From assembly GCA_015057115.1 (NCBI GenBank), contig SVEZ01000002.1:124001-188000 (forward strand): a stretch of DNA of 64,000 nucleotides. The letters run 5' to 3'. Source of the stretch: Lachnospiraceae bacterium. Its GTDB lineage: Bacteria > Bacillota > Clostridia > Lachnospirales > Lachnospiraceae. The notes beneath the pieces were generated by a model. It worked only from the letters and a program-made list of their open reading frames with translations. It searched no databases and was not told the DNA's origin. Made by a program: the position numbers and the translations under genes. Shown here piece after piece: positions 1 through 8,892 of the stretch; the stretch's first letter is position 1; each line of letters begins with the position of its first letter.

Positions 1-653
1 ATGAAGCTAACCGACATCCAAAGGATTTCAAGAATGCAACTTACAAAGTATGTGTTTGTGGAATACCGGTTATAAATTCCAAGCGGAAAAAGAAAATTAA
101 AAAATCTTCAAAGAACCATAAGGTTGATGCTGAAGCCCAACAAATAGCGGCGGACGCGGATGCGCCTATGTCGGAAGTCCCGGAAGATGAGAATGAAAAG
201 AAAGAGGCTAGTTCAAAGAATAGAAAAGGAACCAAATCTACAGCCAAGAATAAGAAAAAGAAGACCGGAAAGGTTAATAAAATTCTTGATTTAGTGCGTT
301 CTGCATTTTCAGATGAGAACAAAGAACTCATATCCCTTATAAAGGATGAATCCTTTTACCTTTTGAAGCATTTCGGACCACGACGCGGAAAAATGACATT
401 ACATTACAACTTGGCTGATCCGTCAAACACCGGATTACTTACGGCGGCCTTAAGTATGATTCCTTTATTTTACAAAAAGGGAGTTCGCGTGTACCCGGAT
501 TTTGAAAATGAAGAGCTATACCTTTACGGAAAAATGAGAATAGGCGGTCATATTCGTATAATACATGGTGTACGAAGTGCCATTCACATATTTATGAACA
601 AACGCTTTAGACAGTTACTACGAAAAGGAGTGAAAAAGAATGTCAGAGAATAA
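1..653 (+). CDS. DUF2953 family protein, 5' end outside window (partial)
   Basis: The frame is open from the first complete codon at position 3, so the gene begins before the window. About 216 codons are visible. The middle is a lysine-, alanine- and aspartate-rich charged linker. The C-terminal ~120 residues look like DUF2953: a GKMTLHYNLADPSNTG stretch, a YPDFENEELY motif and a basic tail. In Bacillus the corresponding gene (ytfI) sits directly before ytfJ, as here, where the last 14 nt overlap the next gene. The family is usually membrane-anchored and linked to sporulation, but its biochemical role is not established. The ATG at 168 is probably internal, since coding continues upstream of it. 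Confidence 0.8.
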   Translation, partial: EANRHPKDFKNATYKVCVCGIPVINSKRKKKIKKSSKNHKVDAEAQQIAADADAPMSEVPEDENEKKEASSKNRKGTKSTAKNKKKKTGKVNKILDLVRSAFSDENKELISLIKDESFYLLKHFGPRRGKMTLHYNLADPSNTGLLTAALSMIPLFYKKGVRVYPDFENEELYLYGKMRIGGHIRIIHGVRSAIHIFMNKRFRQLLRKGVKKNVRE

Positions 654-1044
654 TTTTGTATCAACAGTAGAATCCTTATTTCACGGAATGGATAATTTCA
701 TTACTGCAAGTACCGTAGTTGGGGAAGCCATTCATATCGGAGATACCATCATTCTTCCATTGGTTGATGTATCCTTCGGAGTTGGTGCCGGTGCTTTTTC
801 CGGAGACAAGAAGAACAACGGCGGCGGTGGTCTTGGCGGTAAAATTTCTCCAAGTGCCGTACTGGTAATCCATAACGGACATACCAAGCTTGTAAATGTC
901 AAGAATCAGGATGGTATGACCAAGATATTGGATATGGTTCCCGACATTATCTCCAAATTTTCCAAAGATAAGAATGATGATGTGGATTTAGATGAAGTTG
1001 CTGCTGAAGTAAAAGCCGAAGACAAATCCGAAAAAGAAGAATAA
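640..1044 (+). CDS. ytfJ: GerW/YtfJ family sporulation protein
   Basis: 134 residues, close to the usual family length. The conserved core is visible: VVGEAIHIGDTIILP, VSFGVGAGAF, a glycine-rich GGGGLGG patch and the ISPSAVLVI segment. The C-terminal 30 residues are very acidic and lysine-rich. In Bacillus YtfJ (GerW) is needed for normal spore germination with some germinants; that role is transferred by homology only. The start is ATG with AAGGAG 10 nt upstream, overlapping the DUF2953 gene by 14 nt, so the two are probably co-translated. A strong terminator follows directly. Confidence 0.9.
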   Translation: MSENNFVSTVESLFHGMDNFITASTVVGEAIHIGDTIILPLVDVSFGVGAGAFSGDKKNNGGGGLGGKISPSAVLVIHNGHTKLVNVKNQDGMTKILDMVPDIISKFSKDKNDDVDLDEVAAEVKAEDKSEKEE

Positions 1045-1048
1045 TAGG

Positions 1049-1086
1049 AAATCCTGTGTATACCATGCGTATATGCGGGATTTTTT
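1049..1086 (+). terminator. Intrinsic terminator after ytfJ
   Basis: A 15-bp stem (arms 1049-1063 and 1069-1083, including three G-U pairs when read as plus-strand RNA) with a 5-nt loop ends in a run of six T. It lies five bases after the ytfJ stop codon, so it should end the DUF2953-ytfJ transcript. Confidence 0.85.
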
Positions 1087-1119
1087 CATATACTGATAAA
1101 AAACGGAGTAGAGCAGTTC

Positions 1120-1272
1120 ATGACCAAAATTTTGGGAATTGCCTGTATATGTGTTGCAGCCGGTATAATTTTAATGATGTTTTTGCCGACGAAAATCTGG
1201 GGAGGATTGTTTGCAGTAGGATTACTGCTGGTGGGAATACGATTATTTCTTCAGGGACGACGGTGCCGATAA
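1120..1272 (+). CDS. Small hydrophobic protein, 50 aa, function unknown
   Basis: A short ORF: ATG at 1120, stop TAA at 1270-1272. The predicted protein starts MTKILGIACI and is almost entirely two hydrophobic segments (about residues 3-21 and 27-44), split by a short PTKIW turn and ended by a basic RRCR tail. That is typical of a small two-helix membrane protein. The ribosome binding site is weak (CGGAG about 12 nt upstream). The gene starts only 34 nt after the ytfJ terminator, so it would need read-through or a very compact promoter. It could be a non-coding stretch, but the membrane-protein composition argues for a real gene. Confidence 0.5.
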   Translation: MTKILGIACICVAAGIILMMFLPTKIWGGLFAVGLLLVGIRLFLQGRRCR

Positions 1273-1286
1273 AGGGCAAAGAAAAA

Positions 1287-1308
1287 GAGCTCCGAATTAC
1301 CGGAGCTC
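1287..1308 (-). terminator. Intrinsic terminator of rpmB
   Basis: A perfect 8-bp stem GAGCTCCG/CGGAGCTC with a 6-nt loop. Read on the minus strand the stem is followed by TTTTTCTTT, making it the terminator of rpmB. On the plus strand it is followed by the weaker GCTATTTTCT and may also end any transcript of the small membrane ORF. Confidence 0.8.
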
Positions 1309-1319
1309 GCTATTTTCTA

Positions 1320-1505
1320 TTAGGCTCTTTCAACTTTACCACTTCTTAAGCAAGAAGTACAAACATACATCTTCTTAGGAGTTCCGTCAACGATACATCT
1401 AACAGATTTGATATTTGATTTCCACATCTTGTTTGATTTGTTGTGAGCGTGGCTTACGTTATTTCCAAAATGAACGCCTTTTCCACATACGCTACATGCT
1501 GCCAT
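1320..1505 (-). CDS. rpmB: 50S ribosomal protein L28
   Basis: 61 residues beginning MAACSVCGKGVHFG, the normal L28 start, and ending with RSGKVERA. Two CxxC pairs (CSVC near the N-terminus and CTSC near residue 53) mark this as the zinc-binding form of L28. It is part of the large ribosomal subunit. I chose the ATG at 1505 rather than the upstream in-frame GTG, because that GTG lies inside the AAGGAGGT ribosome binding site, which is correctly spaced for the ATG. Monocistronic: its own promoter lies upstream and a terminator follows. Confidence 0.95.
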   Translation of the reverse strand: MAACSVCGKGVHFGNNVSHAHNKSNKMWKSNIKSVRCIVDGTPKKMYVCTSCLRSGKVERA

Positions 1506-1567
1506 CCTTCGCACCTCCTTGCAACTTTACTACGATGGTACTTACTTACCAAAATCGCAACATAGAT

Positions 1568-1596
1568 ATTTTATCAAAAGTCAGCATGGAATGCAA
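1568..1596 (-). promoter_or_regulatory. Sigma-A type promoter of rpmB
   Basis: On the minus strand: TTGCAT, 17-nt spacer, TAAAAT. It is about 60 nt upstream of the rpmB ribosome binding site and is divergent from the Asp23-family gene. Confidence 0.7.
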
Positions 1597-1717
1597 GGAA
1601 TATTTTAATTTTTACGAAAAAAACTGTTTTGAACTTCCATTTTTGATAAAAAACGATTATAATAACTTAGTATATGTTAGGATGTCTTTGAGAAAGACCA
1701 ATATGGAGGATATCATT

Positions 1718-2074
1718 ATGAATGGTAAAATGGATACAGAATATGGAAGAGTTATCATTGATAGCGACGTTATAAAGACTTATGCAGGAAGTGTGGCTGT
1801 AAGCTGTTTTGGTATTGTAGGTATGGCTGCAGTCAACATGAAGGACGGCTTGGTTCGTCTTTTAAAAAGGGATTATCTGAATCATGGAATCGATGTGGTT
1901 ATTGAAGATAATAAGATTACCATTGATTTCCATGTGATTATCGCTTATGGTGTCAGCATTGAAGCTATTTCCGACACATTAATCAGCACCGTGAAATATC
2001 AGGTGGAAGAGTTTACCGGTCTGAAGATTGAGAAGATCAATATATTTGTTGAGGGTGTACGGGTAATCGATTAA
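1718..2074 (+). CDS. Asp23/Gls24 family envelope stress protein
   Basis: 118 residues starting MNGKMDTEYGRV. Asp23/Gls24 hallmarks are present: the YAGSVAVSCFGIVGM segment, a VVIEDNKITIDFHVIIAYG strand region, and the C-terminal VEEFTGLKIEKINIFVEGVRV. The start is ATG with GGAGG 8 nt upstream; the frame is open further upstream but without family resemblance. It lies 15 nt before fakA, the arrangement (yloU-yloV) known from Bacillus. Family members are membrane-associated envelope stress proteins. The exact role of this paralogue is unknown. Confidence 0.9.
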   Translation: MNGKMDTEYGRVIIDSDVIKTYAGSVAVSCFGIVGMAAVNMKDGLVRLLKRDYLNHGIDVVIEDNKITIDFHVIIAYGVSIEAISDTLISTVKYQVEEFTGLKIEKINIFVEGVRVID

Positions 2075-2089
2075 GGAGGAAATTACAGA

Positions 2090-3769
2090 ATGAATACAAT
2101 AAATGCAGAGTTAATGGCAAAATGCTTTTTAGCAGGTGCCAAGAATCTCGAAGCAAAAAAAGAATGGATCAATGAATTAAATGTCTTTCCTGTTCCTGAC
2201 GGTGATACGGGAACAAATATGACCATGACCATTATGTCCGCTGCCAATGAGGTAAGTGCACTTACAAATCCTACCATGGCACAGCTGGCAAAAGCCATTT
2301 CCTCCGGTTCCCTTCGTGGAGCACGAGGTAACTCCGGAGTAATCCTTTCTCAGCTTTTACGTGGCTTTACCAAAGTGGTTGCAAATCATGACGAAGTTGA
2401 TGTGGTAACCTTAAGTGAAGCTATTGAAAAAGCAGTAGAAACAGCCTACCGAGCTGTTATGAAACCAAAGGAAGGTACTATCCTTACCGTTGCCAGAGGT
2501 ATTTCCGATAAAGCATTGGATTTGGTTGGTGACGTAGAAAATATTGAAGAATATGTAGGATTGCTTATTGAAGAAGGCGATGCCGTCTTAAAGACCACTC
2601 CGGATCTTCTCCCTGTATTAAAACAGGCAGGAGTTGTGGATTCCGGCGGACAGGGTCTTATGGAAGTTTTACGTGGTGTCTACGACGCTATACAGGGAAA
2701 AGAGATTGATTATCACTTTGAGGGACAGAGTACCTCTACCGGTGTAACCAAAATTTCAGCTCAGACCGAAGCAGAGATTAAGTTTGGTTATTGTACCGAA
2801 TTTATTATCGTATTAAACGAGCCTATGTCCGAAGAGGAAGAATTAGGCATGAAGGACTTTTTAGAGGAAATCGGAGATTCCATCGTTCTTGTTGCGGATG
2901 ATGAAATTACAAAGGTGCATGTTCACACTAACGATCCGGGTCTTGCTATTCAGAAAGCCCTTACTTTCGGTTCCTTAAGCAAGATTAAGATTGATAATAT
3001 GCGAGAGGAACATCAGGAAAAACTTATAAAAGATGCAGAAAAGCTGGCAGCACAGCAGAAAAAAGAGCGCGAACAGAAGAAAGAAGCACCAACTTCCACT
3101 CAGCCACGTAAGGAAATGGGATTTATTTCCGTTGCGGCAGGAGATGGTTTGGCTGATATTTTCAAAGGTCTTGGTGTGGATCACGTTATTGAAGGTGGTC
3201 AGACCATGAACCCAAGTACGGAAGATATGCTTACTGCAATCGAGAAAGTAAATGCGGATAACGTATTTATTTTGCCTAACAACAGCAATATTATTATGGC
3301 AGCTAATCAGGCGGCTGAACTTTGTGAGGATAAGAAGATTTATGTAATCCCTACCAAGACTGTGCCACAGGGTGTTGTAGCCATGATTAACTATATTCCG
3401 GAACGTAGTGCTGATGAGAACTTTGAAACCATGAAAGAAGAATTATCCAGCGTTAAGACAGGTCAGATTACCTATGCGGTACGTGATACGGAAATTGACG
3501 GCATTACCATTGCCAAAGATGACTTTATGGGTATCGGCGATCATTCCATTTTATCTGCAGGTGCAAATATGGATACTGTAATCAAAGAAATGATGGATAA
3601 GATGGTTACAGAGGATTCCTCTATTATTACCATTTATTATGGTGAGGACAAAACAGAAGATGATGCCAATGCATTATCAGCACAGTTTGAAGAATACTAT
3701 CCGGACTGTGAAACCGAAGTATATTACGGCGGACAGCCGGTATACTATTACCTGATTTCTGTAGAATAA
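2090..3769 (+). CDS. fakA: Fatty acid kinase subunit A (DAK2 domain, YloV)
   Basis: 559 residues, normal length. The N-terminal DAK2 (dihydroxyacetone kinase-like) domain carries the nucleotide/metal motif VPDGDTGTNM at residues 35-44 and GARGNSGVILSQ near residue 80. A middle domain and a lysine/glutamine-rich linker around residues 300-345 lead to the C-terminal DegV-like half. FakA phosphorylates fatty acids presented by a FakB carrier so that they enter phospholipid synthesis; no fakB is in this window. AAGGAGG precedes the ATG. It sits between the Asp23-family gene and recG, all closely spaced, suggesting one operon. Confidence 0.92.
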   Translation: MNTINAELMAKCFLAGAKNLEAKKEWINELNVFPVPDGDTGTNMTMTIMSAANEVSALTNPTMAQLAKAISSGSLRGARGNSGVILSQLLRGFTKVVANHDEVDVVTLSEAIEKAVETAYRAVMKPKEGTILTVARGISDKALDLVGDVENIEEYVGLLIEEGDAVLKTTPDLLPVLKQAGVVDSGGQGLMEVLRGVYDAIQGKEIDYHFEGQSTSTGVTKISAQTEAEIKFGYCTEFIIVLNEPMSEEEELGMKDFLEEIGDSIVLVADDEITKVHVHTNDPGLAIQKALTFGSLSKIKIDNMREEHQEKLIKDAEKLAAQQKKEREQKKEAPTSTQPRKEMGFISVAAGDGLADIFKGLGVDHVIEGGQTMNPSTEDMLTAIEKVNADNVFILPNNSNIIMAANQAAELCEDKKIYVIPTKTVPQGVVAMINYIPERSADENFETMKEELSSVKTGQITYAVRDTEIDGITIAKDDFMGIGDHSILSAGANMDTVIKEMMDKMVTEDSSIITIYYGEDKTEDDANALSAQFEEYYPDCETEVYYGGQPVYYYLISVE

Positions 3770-3779
3770 GGAGACGTGT

Positions 3780-5804
3780 ATGGACCTTTCTTCATCCGTT
3801 TTAGAATTAAAAGGAGTCGGAGAGAAAACAGCAATTACACTGAATAAGATAGGAGTATATACCATTCGGGATATACTCCTTCATTTTCCGTATAATTATA
3901 TTCTTTATCCGGACCCTATAGAATTTCCGGAGATTCAGGAAGATACTCTGGTGGCGGTACAGGGTATTGTTGGAACCAAGCCCTATTTCAAAGGGGGCAG
4001 ACTTCAAATGGTTACGGCAACTATTACCGACGGTACCAACAAGTTACCGGTATGCTGGTATCATACCCCCTATATCCGCCATTCACTGAACACCGGAGAA
4101 AGCTATATTTTTTACGGGAAAGTACGGAATCGCAACGGACGATTCACCCTGGAACAGCCTGCTGTATTTTCTGAAGAAGATTACCAAAAACAGCAAAAGA
4201 CATTACAACCTATTTATCATCTGACACCGGGACTAACCAATAAGGGTTTTGGAAAGCTTGCTTCACAAACTCTTCAATTTGCCAGACAAATGCAGGATTA
4301 CCTGTCAGACGAGCTAAAGGAACGACGGAATTTGGTTGATTTAAGCACAGCTTATGTTCAAGCTCATTTTCCAAAGGATTTCGATGAGCTTCTGGCCGCA
4401 CGAAAACGTTTGGCTTTTGATGAATTCTTTCTCTTTTTGCTAAAAATCGAGCTTTTAAAAACCGAGAAAGTAAAAAGCTTGTATCGTATGCAGGGACAGG
4501 AGACTATCCTTGAAGAAGCAAACAAGCTTCCTTTTACACTAACGGAAGGGCAGCACACAGCGCTTTTGGATATCCTTAATGACATGTCTTCAGATACGCC
4601 TATGCAACGCCTTTTACAGGGAGATGTAGGAAGCGGAAAAACCGTCCTTGCCTTTCTTTCCATGCTGTACGCTACCACAAACGGTTATCAGTCAGCACTT
4701 ATGGCACCAACAGAGGTATTGGCAAGACAACATTATGAAAAACTTCTTGCTTTTTGCAAGGAGCATGCACCCTTTACCAACGTATACCTTCTGACGGGAA
4801 GTATTCCAGCCGGACAGAAAAAGAAGATTAAGCAGGCATTGTTATTGGATCCTACCGCAATGGTTGTTGGAACTCATGCGTTATTAACAGAGGATGTATC
4901 CCTTAATAATCTGGGTCTGGTAATTACGGATGAGCAGCACCGATTTGGGGTTAATCAGCGCCAGACTCTAACGGAAAAAGGTTCTCTTCCTCATATTCTT
5001 GTTATGAGTGCCACCCCGATTCCAAGAACCCTTGCGCTGATACTTTACGGAGATTTGGATATATCCGTAATTAAGACCGTGCCCAGAAATCGTCTACCAA
5101 TCAAGAACTGCGTTGTGAAACGCTCTTATCGGAAAACCGCTTACGAATTTATGTACAAACAAATCTCTTCCGGGCATCAGGTGTACGTTATATGTCCGCT
5201 GGTGGAAGAGCGCGAAGAAAGTGACAGTGCAGATGTAGGAACCTATTCTGCACTATTAGAAAAATATTTTAAAGAAACAAATCGTGAAGTTACCATTGAT
5301 TGCCTACACGGCAAAATGCGACCACAGAAGAAGCAGGAAGTTATGGATCGCTTTGCTTTAGGAGAAATTCAAATTCTGGTTTCTACCACCGTTGTGGAAG
5401 TAGGTGTGGATGTTCCCAATGCCACTGTAATGATGGTGGAAAATGCTGAACGTTTCGGCCTTGCTCAGCTTCATCAGCTTCGCGGTCGTGTTGGACGTGG
5501 AGATTTCCAGTCCTATTGTATTTTCGTGGACGGAAAAGCAGGCTCTCAGAAAAATGAGCGATTGGAAATTTTAAATACCAGTAACGATGGTTTTTATATT
5601 GCAGAACAGGATTTAAAACTTCGCGGACCGGGAGATGTATTCGGAATCCGCCAAAGCGGAGAATTGGATTTTCAAATTGCGGATATCTACCATGATTCAG
5701 ATTTGCTAAAAGATGCCTCCTGGGAAGCAAAGGAAATATTAAAAAAGGATCCGACGCTTTCCGAAGCTGTACATCAGCCTCTGCATCCGATCCTTGGTAT
5801 TTAA
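3780..5804 (+). CDS. recG: ATP-dependent DNA helicase RecG
   Basis: 674 residues. An N-terminal wedge/OB domain (about 50-150) is followed by a superfamily 2 helicase core. Walker A is GDVGSGKT near residue 281. The Walker B variant DEQHRFG near 383 is the RecG signature. SATPIPRTLAL (motif III) follows, then a C-terminal helicase half with QLRGRVGRG. RecG remodels stalled replication forks and Holliday junctions. AAGGAG precedes the ATG, 10 nt after fakA. It is convergent with rqcH with only one base between the stop codons, and no terminator is visible there. Confidence 0.96.
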   Translation: MDLSSSVLELKGVGEKTAITLNKIGVYTIRDILLHFPYNYILYPDPIEFPEIQEDTLVAVQGIVGTKPYFKGGRLQMVTATITDGTNKLPVCWYHTPYIRHSLNTGESYIFYGKVRNRNGRFTLEQPAVFSEEDYQKQQKTLQPIYHLTPGLTNKGFGKLASQTLQFARQMQDYLSDELKERRNLVDLSTAYVQAHFPKDFDELLAARKRLAFDEFFLFLLKIELLKTEKVKSLYRMQGQETILEEANKLPFTLTEGQHTALLDILNDMSSDTPMQRLLQGDVGSGKTVLAFLSMLYATTNGYQSALMAPTEVLARQHYEKLLAFCKEHAPFTNVYLLTGSIPAGQKKKIKQALLLDPTAMVVGTHALLTEDVSLNNLGLVITDEQHRFGVNQRQTLTEKGSLPHILVMSATPIPRTLALILYGDLDISVIKTVPRNRLPIKNCVVKRSYRKTAYEFMYKQISSGHQVYVICPLVEEREESDSADVGTYSALLEKYFKETNREVTIDCLHGKMRPQKKQEVMDRFALGEIQILVSTTVVEVGVDVPNATVMMVENAERFGLAQLHQLRGRVGRGDFQSYCIFVDGKAGSQKNERLEILNTSNDGFYIAEQDLKLRGPGDVFGIRQSGELDFQIADIYHDSDLLKDASWEAKEILKKDPTLSEAVHQPLHPILGI

Positions 5805-5805
5805 C

Positions 5806-7548
5806 TTAATCCGACACTAATTCGATTCCGGTAATATCCGGTTCGATTGTCATGGAATAATTGGTATAGTAAACTACAAAGCCGGGTTTAGAGCCTCCCG
5901 GCTTTTTTACTTCCTTACGCTTTACATAATCAATTTCCACCTTACCGGCTCCCTTTGCTTTGGAATAAAAGGCTGCCAATCTTGCCGCCTCTTCAAAAGT
6001 TCCATCCGGCAGTTCTTGTCCCTTTGTCTTAACCACAACATGGGAACCCGGAATTTTCTTGGCATGGAACCACCAGTCACCACCGTCTGCAAGGTTAAAA
6101 GTAATCTCTTCGTTTTGCAGATTGTTCTTTCCAACATAGATATCAAATCCGTCGGAAGAGCGATAGTGGAATGGAGCACTTTTAATTTTTACTTTTTTCT
6201 TATCCGCGGGACGTTTTCGAATATAGCCGGACTCCATGAGTTCTTCCCGAATCTGGGAAAGATCGTCCTCCCTTACGGCAATATCCAAAGCCGTCAAAAC
6301 CGTCTCTAAATGTTCTATTTCCGCCCGGGTCTCCACTAACAGAGTATCCAATGCTTGGCGGGTTCGTTTCATTTTCCCGTACTTATCAAAATATCGTTTG
6401 GCGTTATCCATGGCTGTCATGGTTTCATCTAACGGAATGGTAATCTCTTCATTGGTATAATAGTTCAGACAGGTAAGTTTTTTCGCTTCCGGCTGCGCTT
6501 CATAGCCATAAGTATGAAGCAGTTCTCCGTAAATTCGGAAGGTATCCATTTTATCCGTATCACGATATTGCTTTTCCTGTAAATCCAATTTTTTGCGGTT
6601 ACGTTCCAAAGCAGTGGTGACAACACGACGAAGATCCGAAGATTTCTGTCGGATACGGGTATAACATTCTTTTTCCGCATAAAAACTTGTTAATGCATCA
6701 GAAATAGACGAAAAAACTACTTCCCGATAATCAGCATACTGCCGATAAGGAAAAACGGCATATTCCTTGGGTTCTTTTCCTTCATAATACAGGGCCGGAG
6801 TAAATCGTCCCTCCTGCACATCCTCCATAAAAAGACTGAAGGTCCGATACAAATGTTCCTTTTCTATGTCGGATAGAGCTTCTGTCGGCCTATCAGCCTC
6901 AAGATTAGCTCTGGTGCAGATTTCCGATGCTGCAACCGGGCTTAATCCGGTAAACGTCTGATACAACGCTTTTAGCACTGTTAAAGGCTTTGAGTATACT
7001 TGTGTAAAAAATTCTTCTTTTGAAACAGCTAACGGATTTATCTTTTCCGTGGTTTTGGGTATAAAATAATTACGCCCCGGTAAAACTTCCCGAACGGAGC
7101 TTACAGATGCAGGAATATGCTTGATACTGTCTAAAATCACATCCTGATCATCCGTGAAAATAATGTTACTGTGTTTACCCATAATTTCAACGATAAGTTT
7201 TTTACTGCAAAGATCTCCCAGCTCATTTCGATGTTCTAATTCAAACACAACAATACGTTCAAAATCCGGTTGATAGATTTTTGTAATTCGGGCAGAAGAT
7301 AAGTGCTTTCGTAAAAGCATGCAAAAATTTGGGGCCACCATGGGGTTTTGCTTGGTTTCTTCTGTGAAATACAGCAACGGAAGAGAAGCACTGGCAGAAA
7401 TAAACAACTTTTTGTTTCCATCATTCCCTTTGATAGTAAGCATCAGTGCATCATTTTCCGGCTGAGCGATTTTCTGAATTCTTCCGTTTTCAATTTTATT
7501 CTGAAATTCTGCAACAAGACTGCAGATTGTTATTCCATCAAATGCCAT
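5806..7548 (-). CDS. rqcH: Rqc2/NFACT family ribosome quality control protein RqcH
   Basis: 580 residues. The NFACT-N domain starts MAFDGITICSLVAEF. A long charged coiled-coil middle (about 280-440) follows, then NFACT-R with WWFHAKKIPGSHVV and YVGKNNLQNEE. RqcH binds obstructed 50S subunits and directs addition of C-terminal alanine tails to stalled nascent chains. Bacillus and streptococcal homologues were first described as fibronectin-binding proteins. The start is ATG with GAGGA about 8 nt upstream. It is divergent from the yicC operon. Confidence 0.93.
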   Translation of the reverse strand: MAFDGITICSLVAEFQNKIENGRIQKIAQPENDALMLTIKGNDGNKKLFISASASLPLLYFTEETKQNPMVAPNFCMLLRKHLSSARITKIYQPDFERIVVFELEHRNELGDLCSKKLIVEIMGKHSNIIFTDDQDVILDSIKHIPASVSSVREVLPGRNYFIPKTTEKINPLAVSKEEFFTQVYSKPLTVLKALYQTFTGLSPVAASEICTRANLEADRPTEALSDIEKEHLYRTFSLFMEDVQEGRFTPALYYEGKEPKEYAVFPYRQYADYREVVFSSISDALTSFYAEKECYTRIRQKSSDLRRVVTTALERNRKKLDLQEKQYRDTDKMDTFRIYGELLHTYGYEAQPEAKKLTCLNYYTNEEITIPLDETMTAMDNAKRYFDKYGKMKRTRQALDTLLVETRAEIEHLETVLTALDIAVREDDLSQIREELMESGYIRKRPADKKKVKIKSAPFHYRSSDGFDIYVGKNNLQNEEITFNLADGGDWWFHAKKIPGSHVVVKTKGQELPDGTFEEAARLAAFYSKAKGAGKVEIDYVKRKEVKKPGGSKPGFVVYYTNYSMTIEPDITGIELVSD

Positions 7549-7650
7549 AAAGCTTCCTCATTTCTTTTTGGTTTTATTCGTATACTTACAAACAGATAAA
7601 TATAGTGTACCTTAAAACAAAAAAATGTGCAAATGGTATCGGGGAATCTA

Positions 7651-7679
7651 TTGACGGAAGCACAGAATTTGATTATAAT
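7651..7679 (+). promoter_or_regulatory. Sigma-A promoter of the yicC-remA-gmk-rpoZ operon
   Basis: TTGACG, 17-nt spacer, TATAAT: close to consensus. It lies about 70 nt before the yicC start in the 200-nt gap between divergent rqcH and yicC. Confidence 0.85.
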
Positions 7680-7748
7680 AAACATATCTATGCATACTGT
7701 TAATTAGTTTTTAACTATATGTGTAAGGCTAGAAAATAGGAGAATGTT

Positions 7749-8627
7749 ATGATAAAGAGTATGACCGGCTTCGGTCGTAACGAAGTAAGTAACGAAAGCT
7801 ATAAGATTTCAGTAGAACTGAAGGCGGTGAACCACCGTTATCTGGATGTGAATACGAAGATGCCTAAGAAGTTAAACATGTTCGATAATTCCATCCGTGC
7901 TCTGATCAAAGAATATTTAGAGCGAGGCAAGGTAGATCTTTATATTTTATTTGAAGACTACACAGAAGGCCAGCAGAATGTGAAATATAATCCGGACATT
8001 GCAAAAGAATACTTGAATTATTTGCGGCAGATGTCTGCTGAATTCGGATTGGAAGATGACATCCGTGTCAGCACCTTATCACGTTTCCCGGAAGTATTCA
8101 CCATGGAGGAAGTTGCATTAGACGAGGAAGCTTTATGGGCACTTTTAAAAGAAGCTTTGTCCGGCGCTTTATCTCAAATGGTTGCAAGCCGTGAAGCAGA
8201 AGGTGAGAACCTTAAGGAGGACTTGTTGGAGAAGCTTGACACCATGTCCGGCTATGTTGATTTTATTGAAGAACGATCTCCGATGATTATTACCGAATAT
8301 CGTCAGAAATTGATGGATAAGGTAAGAGATATGTTGGAAGATAATAAGATTGACGAGGGACGCATTGCTCAGGAAGTTACAATTTTTGCTGACAAGATTT
8401 GCGTAGATGAAGAAATCGTCCGTTTAAAGAGCCACATCGCTGCCACCAAGAAGGAATTATTATCCGGCAATGCGGTAGGACGTAAGCTTGACTTTATTGC
8501 TCAGGAAATGAACCGTGAAGCCAACACCATCCTTTCAAAGACTACCGACATTGAAATTTCCAATATCGGCATTGAGTTGAAGACCTTAATTGAAAAAGTT
8601 AGAGAACAAATACAGAATATCGAGTAA
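7749..8627 (+). CDS. yicC: YicC/YloC family endoribonuclease
   Basis: 292 residues, normal length. It starts MIKSMTGFGRNE, the family N-terminus. It contains LKAVNHRYLDVNTKMP, and ends with GRKLDFIAQEMNREANTILSK, the conserved C-terminal DUF1732 segment. Members are Mn-dependent endoribonucleases involved in RNA decay. The ATG is preceded by AGGAG. First gene of an operon with remA, gmk and rpoZ, the order also found in Bacillus (yloC-remA-gmk-rpoZ). Confidence 0.94.
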   Translation: MIKSMTGFGRNEVSNESYKISVELKAVNHRYLDVNTKMPKKLNMFDNSIRALIKEYLERGKVDLYILFEDYTEGQQNVKYNPDIAKEYLNYLRQMSAEFGLEDDIRVSTLSRFPEVFTMEEVALDEEALWALLKEALSGALSQMVASREAEGENLKEDLLEKLDTMSGYVDFIEERSPMIITEYRQKLMDKVRDMLEDNKIDEGRIAQEVTIFADKICVDEEIVRLKSHIAATKKELLSGNAVGRKLDFIAQEMNREANTILSKTTDIEISNIGIELKTLIEKVREQIQNIE

Positions 8628-8630
8628 CTT

Positions 8631-8879
8631 ATGGGAAAACTTATTAACATCGGATACGGCAATGTAGTGAATGCAGAACGGATTCTTGCCGTGATTACAC
8701 CGGATTCCGCTCCGGCCAAGCGTATCATATCAAGAAGCAAGGAAAAAGAGGTACTGATTGACGCCACACAGGGGCGAAAGACCAAATCCATTCTCATTAC
8801 CGATACCGAGAAGGTGATTTTATCAGCACTTCTGCCGGAAACCATTACCGGCCGTGTATCCGATCTTTCAAAGAATTAG
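8631..8879 (+). CDS. remA: RemA family extracellular matrix regulator (DUF370)
   Basis: 82 residues, the normal size of this DNA-binding family: starts MGKLINIGYGNVV, with RIISRSKEKEVLIDATQGRKTKS in the core. In Bacillus RemA activates biofilm matrix and osmoprotection genes. It begins 3 nt after the yicC stop with no good ribosome binding site, so translational coupling to yicC is likely. The target genes in this organism are unknown. Confidence 0.93.
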   Translation: MGKLINIGYGNVVNAERILAVITPDSAPAKRIISRSKEKEVLIDATQGRKTKSILITDTEKVILSALLPETITGRVSDLSKN

Positions 8880-8892
8880 TTGAGGAAAAGAA

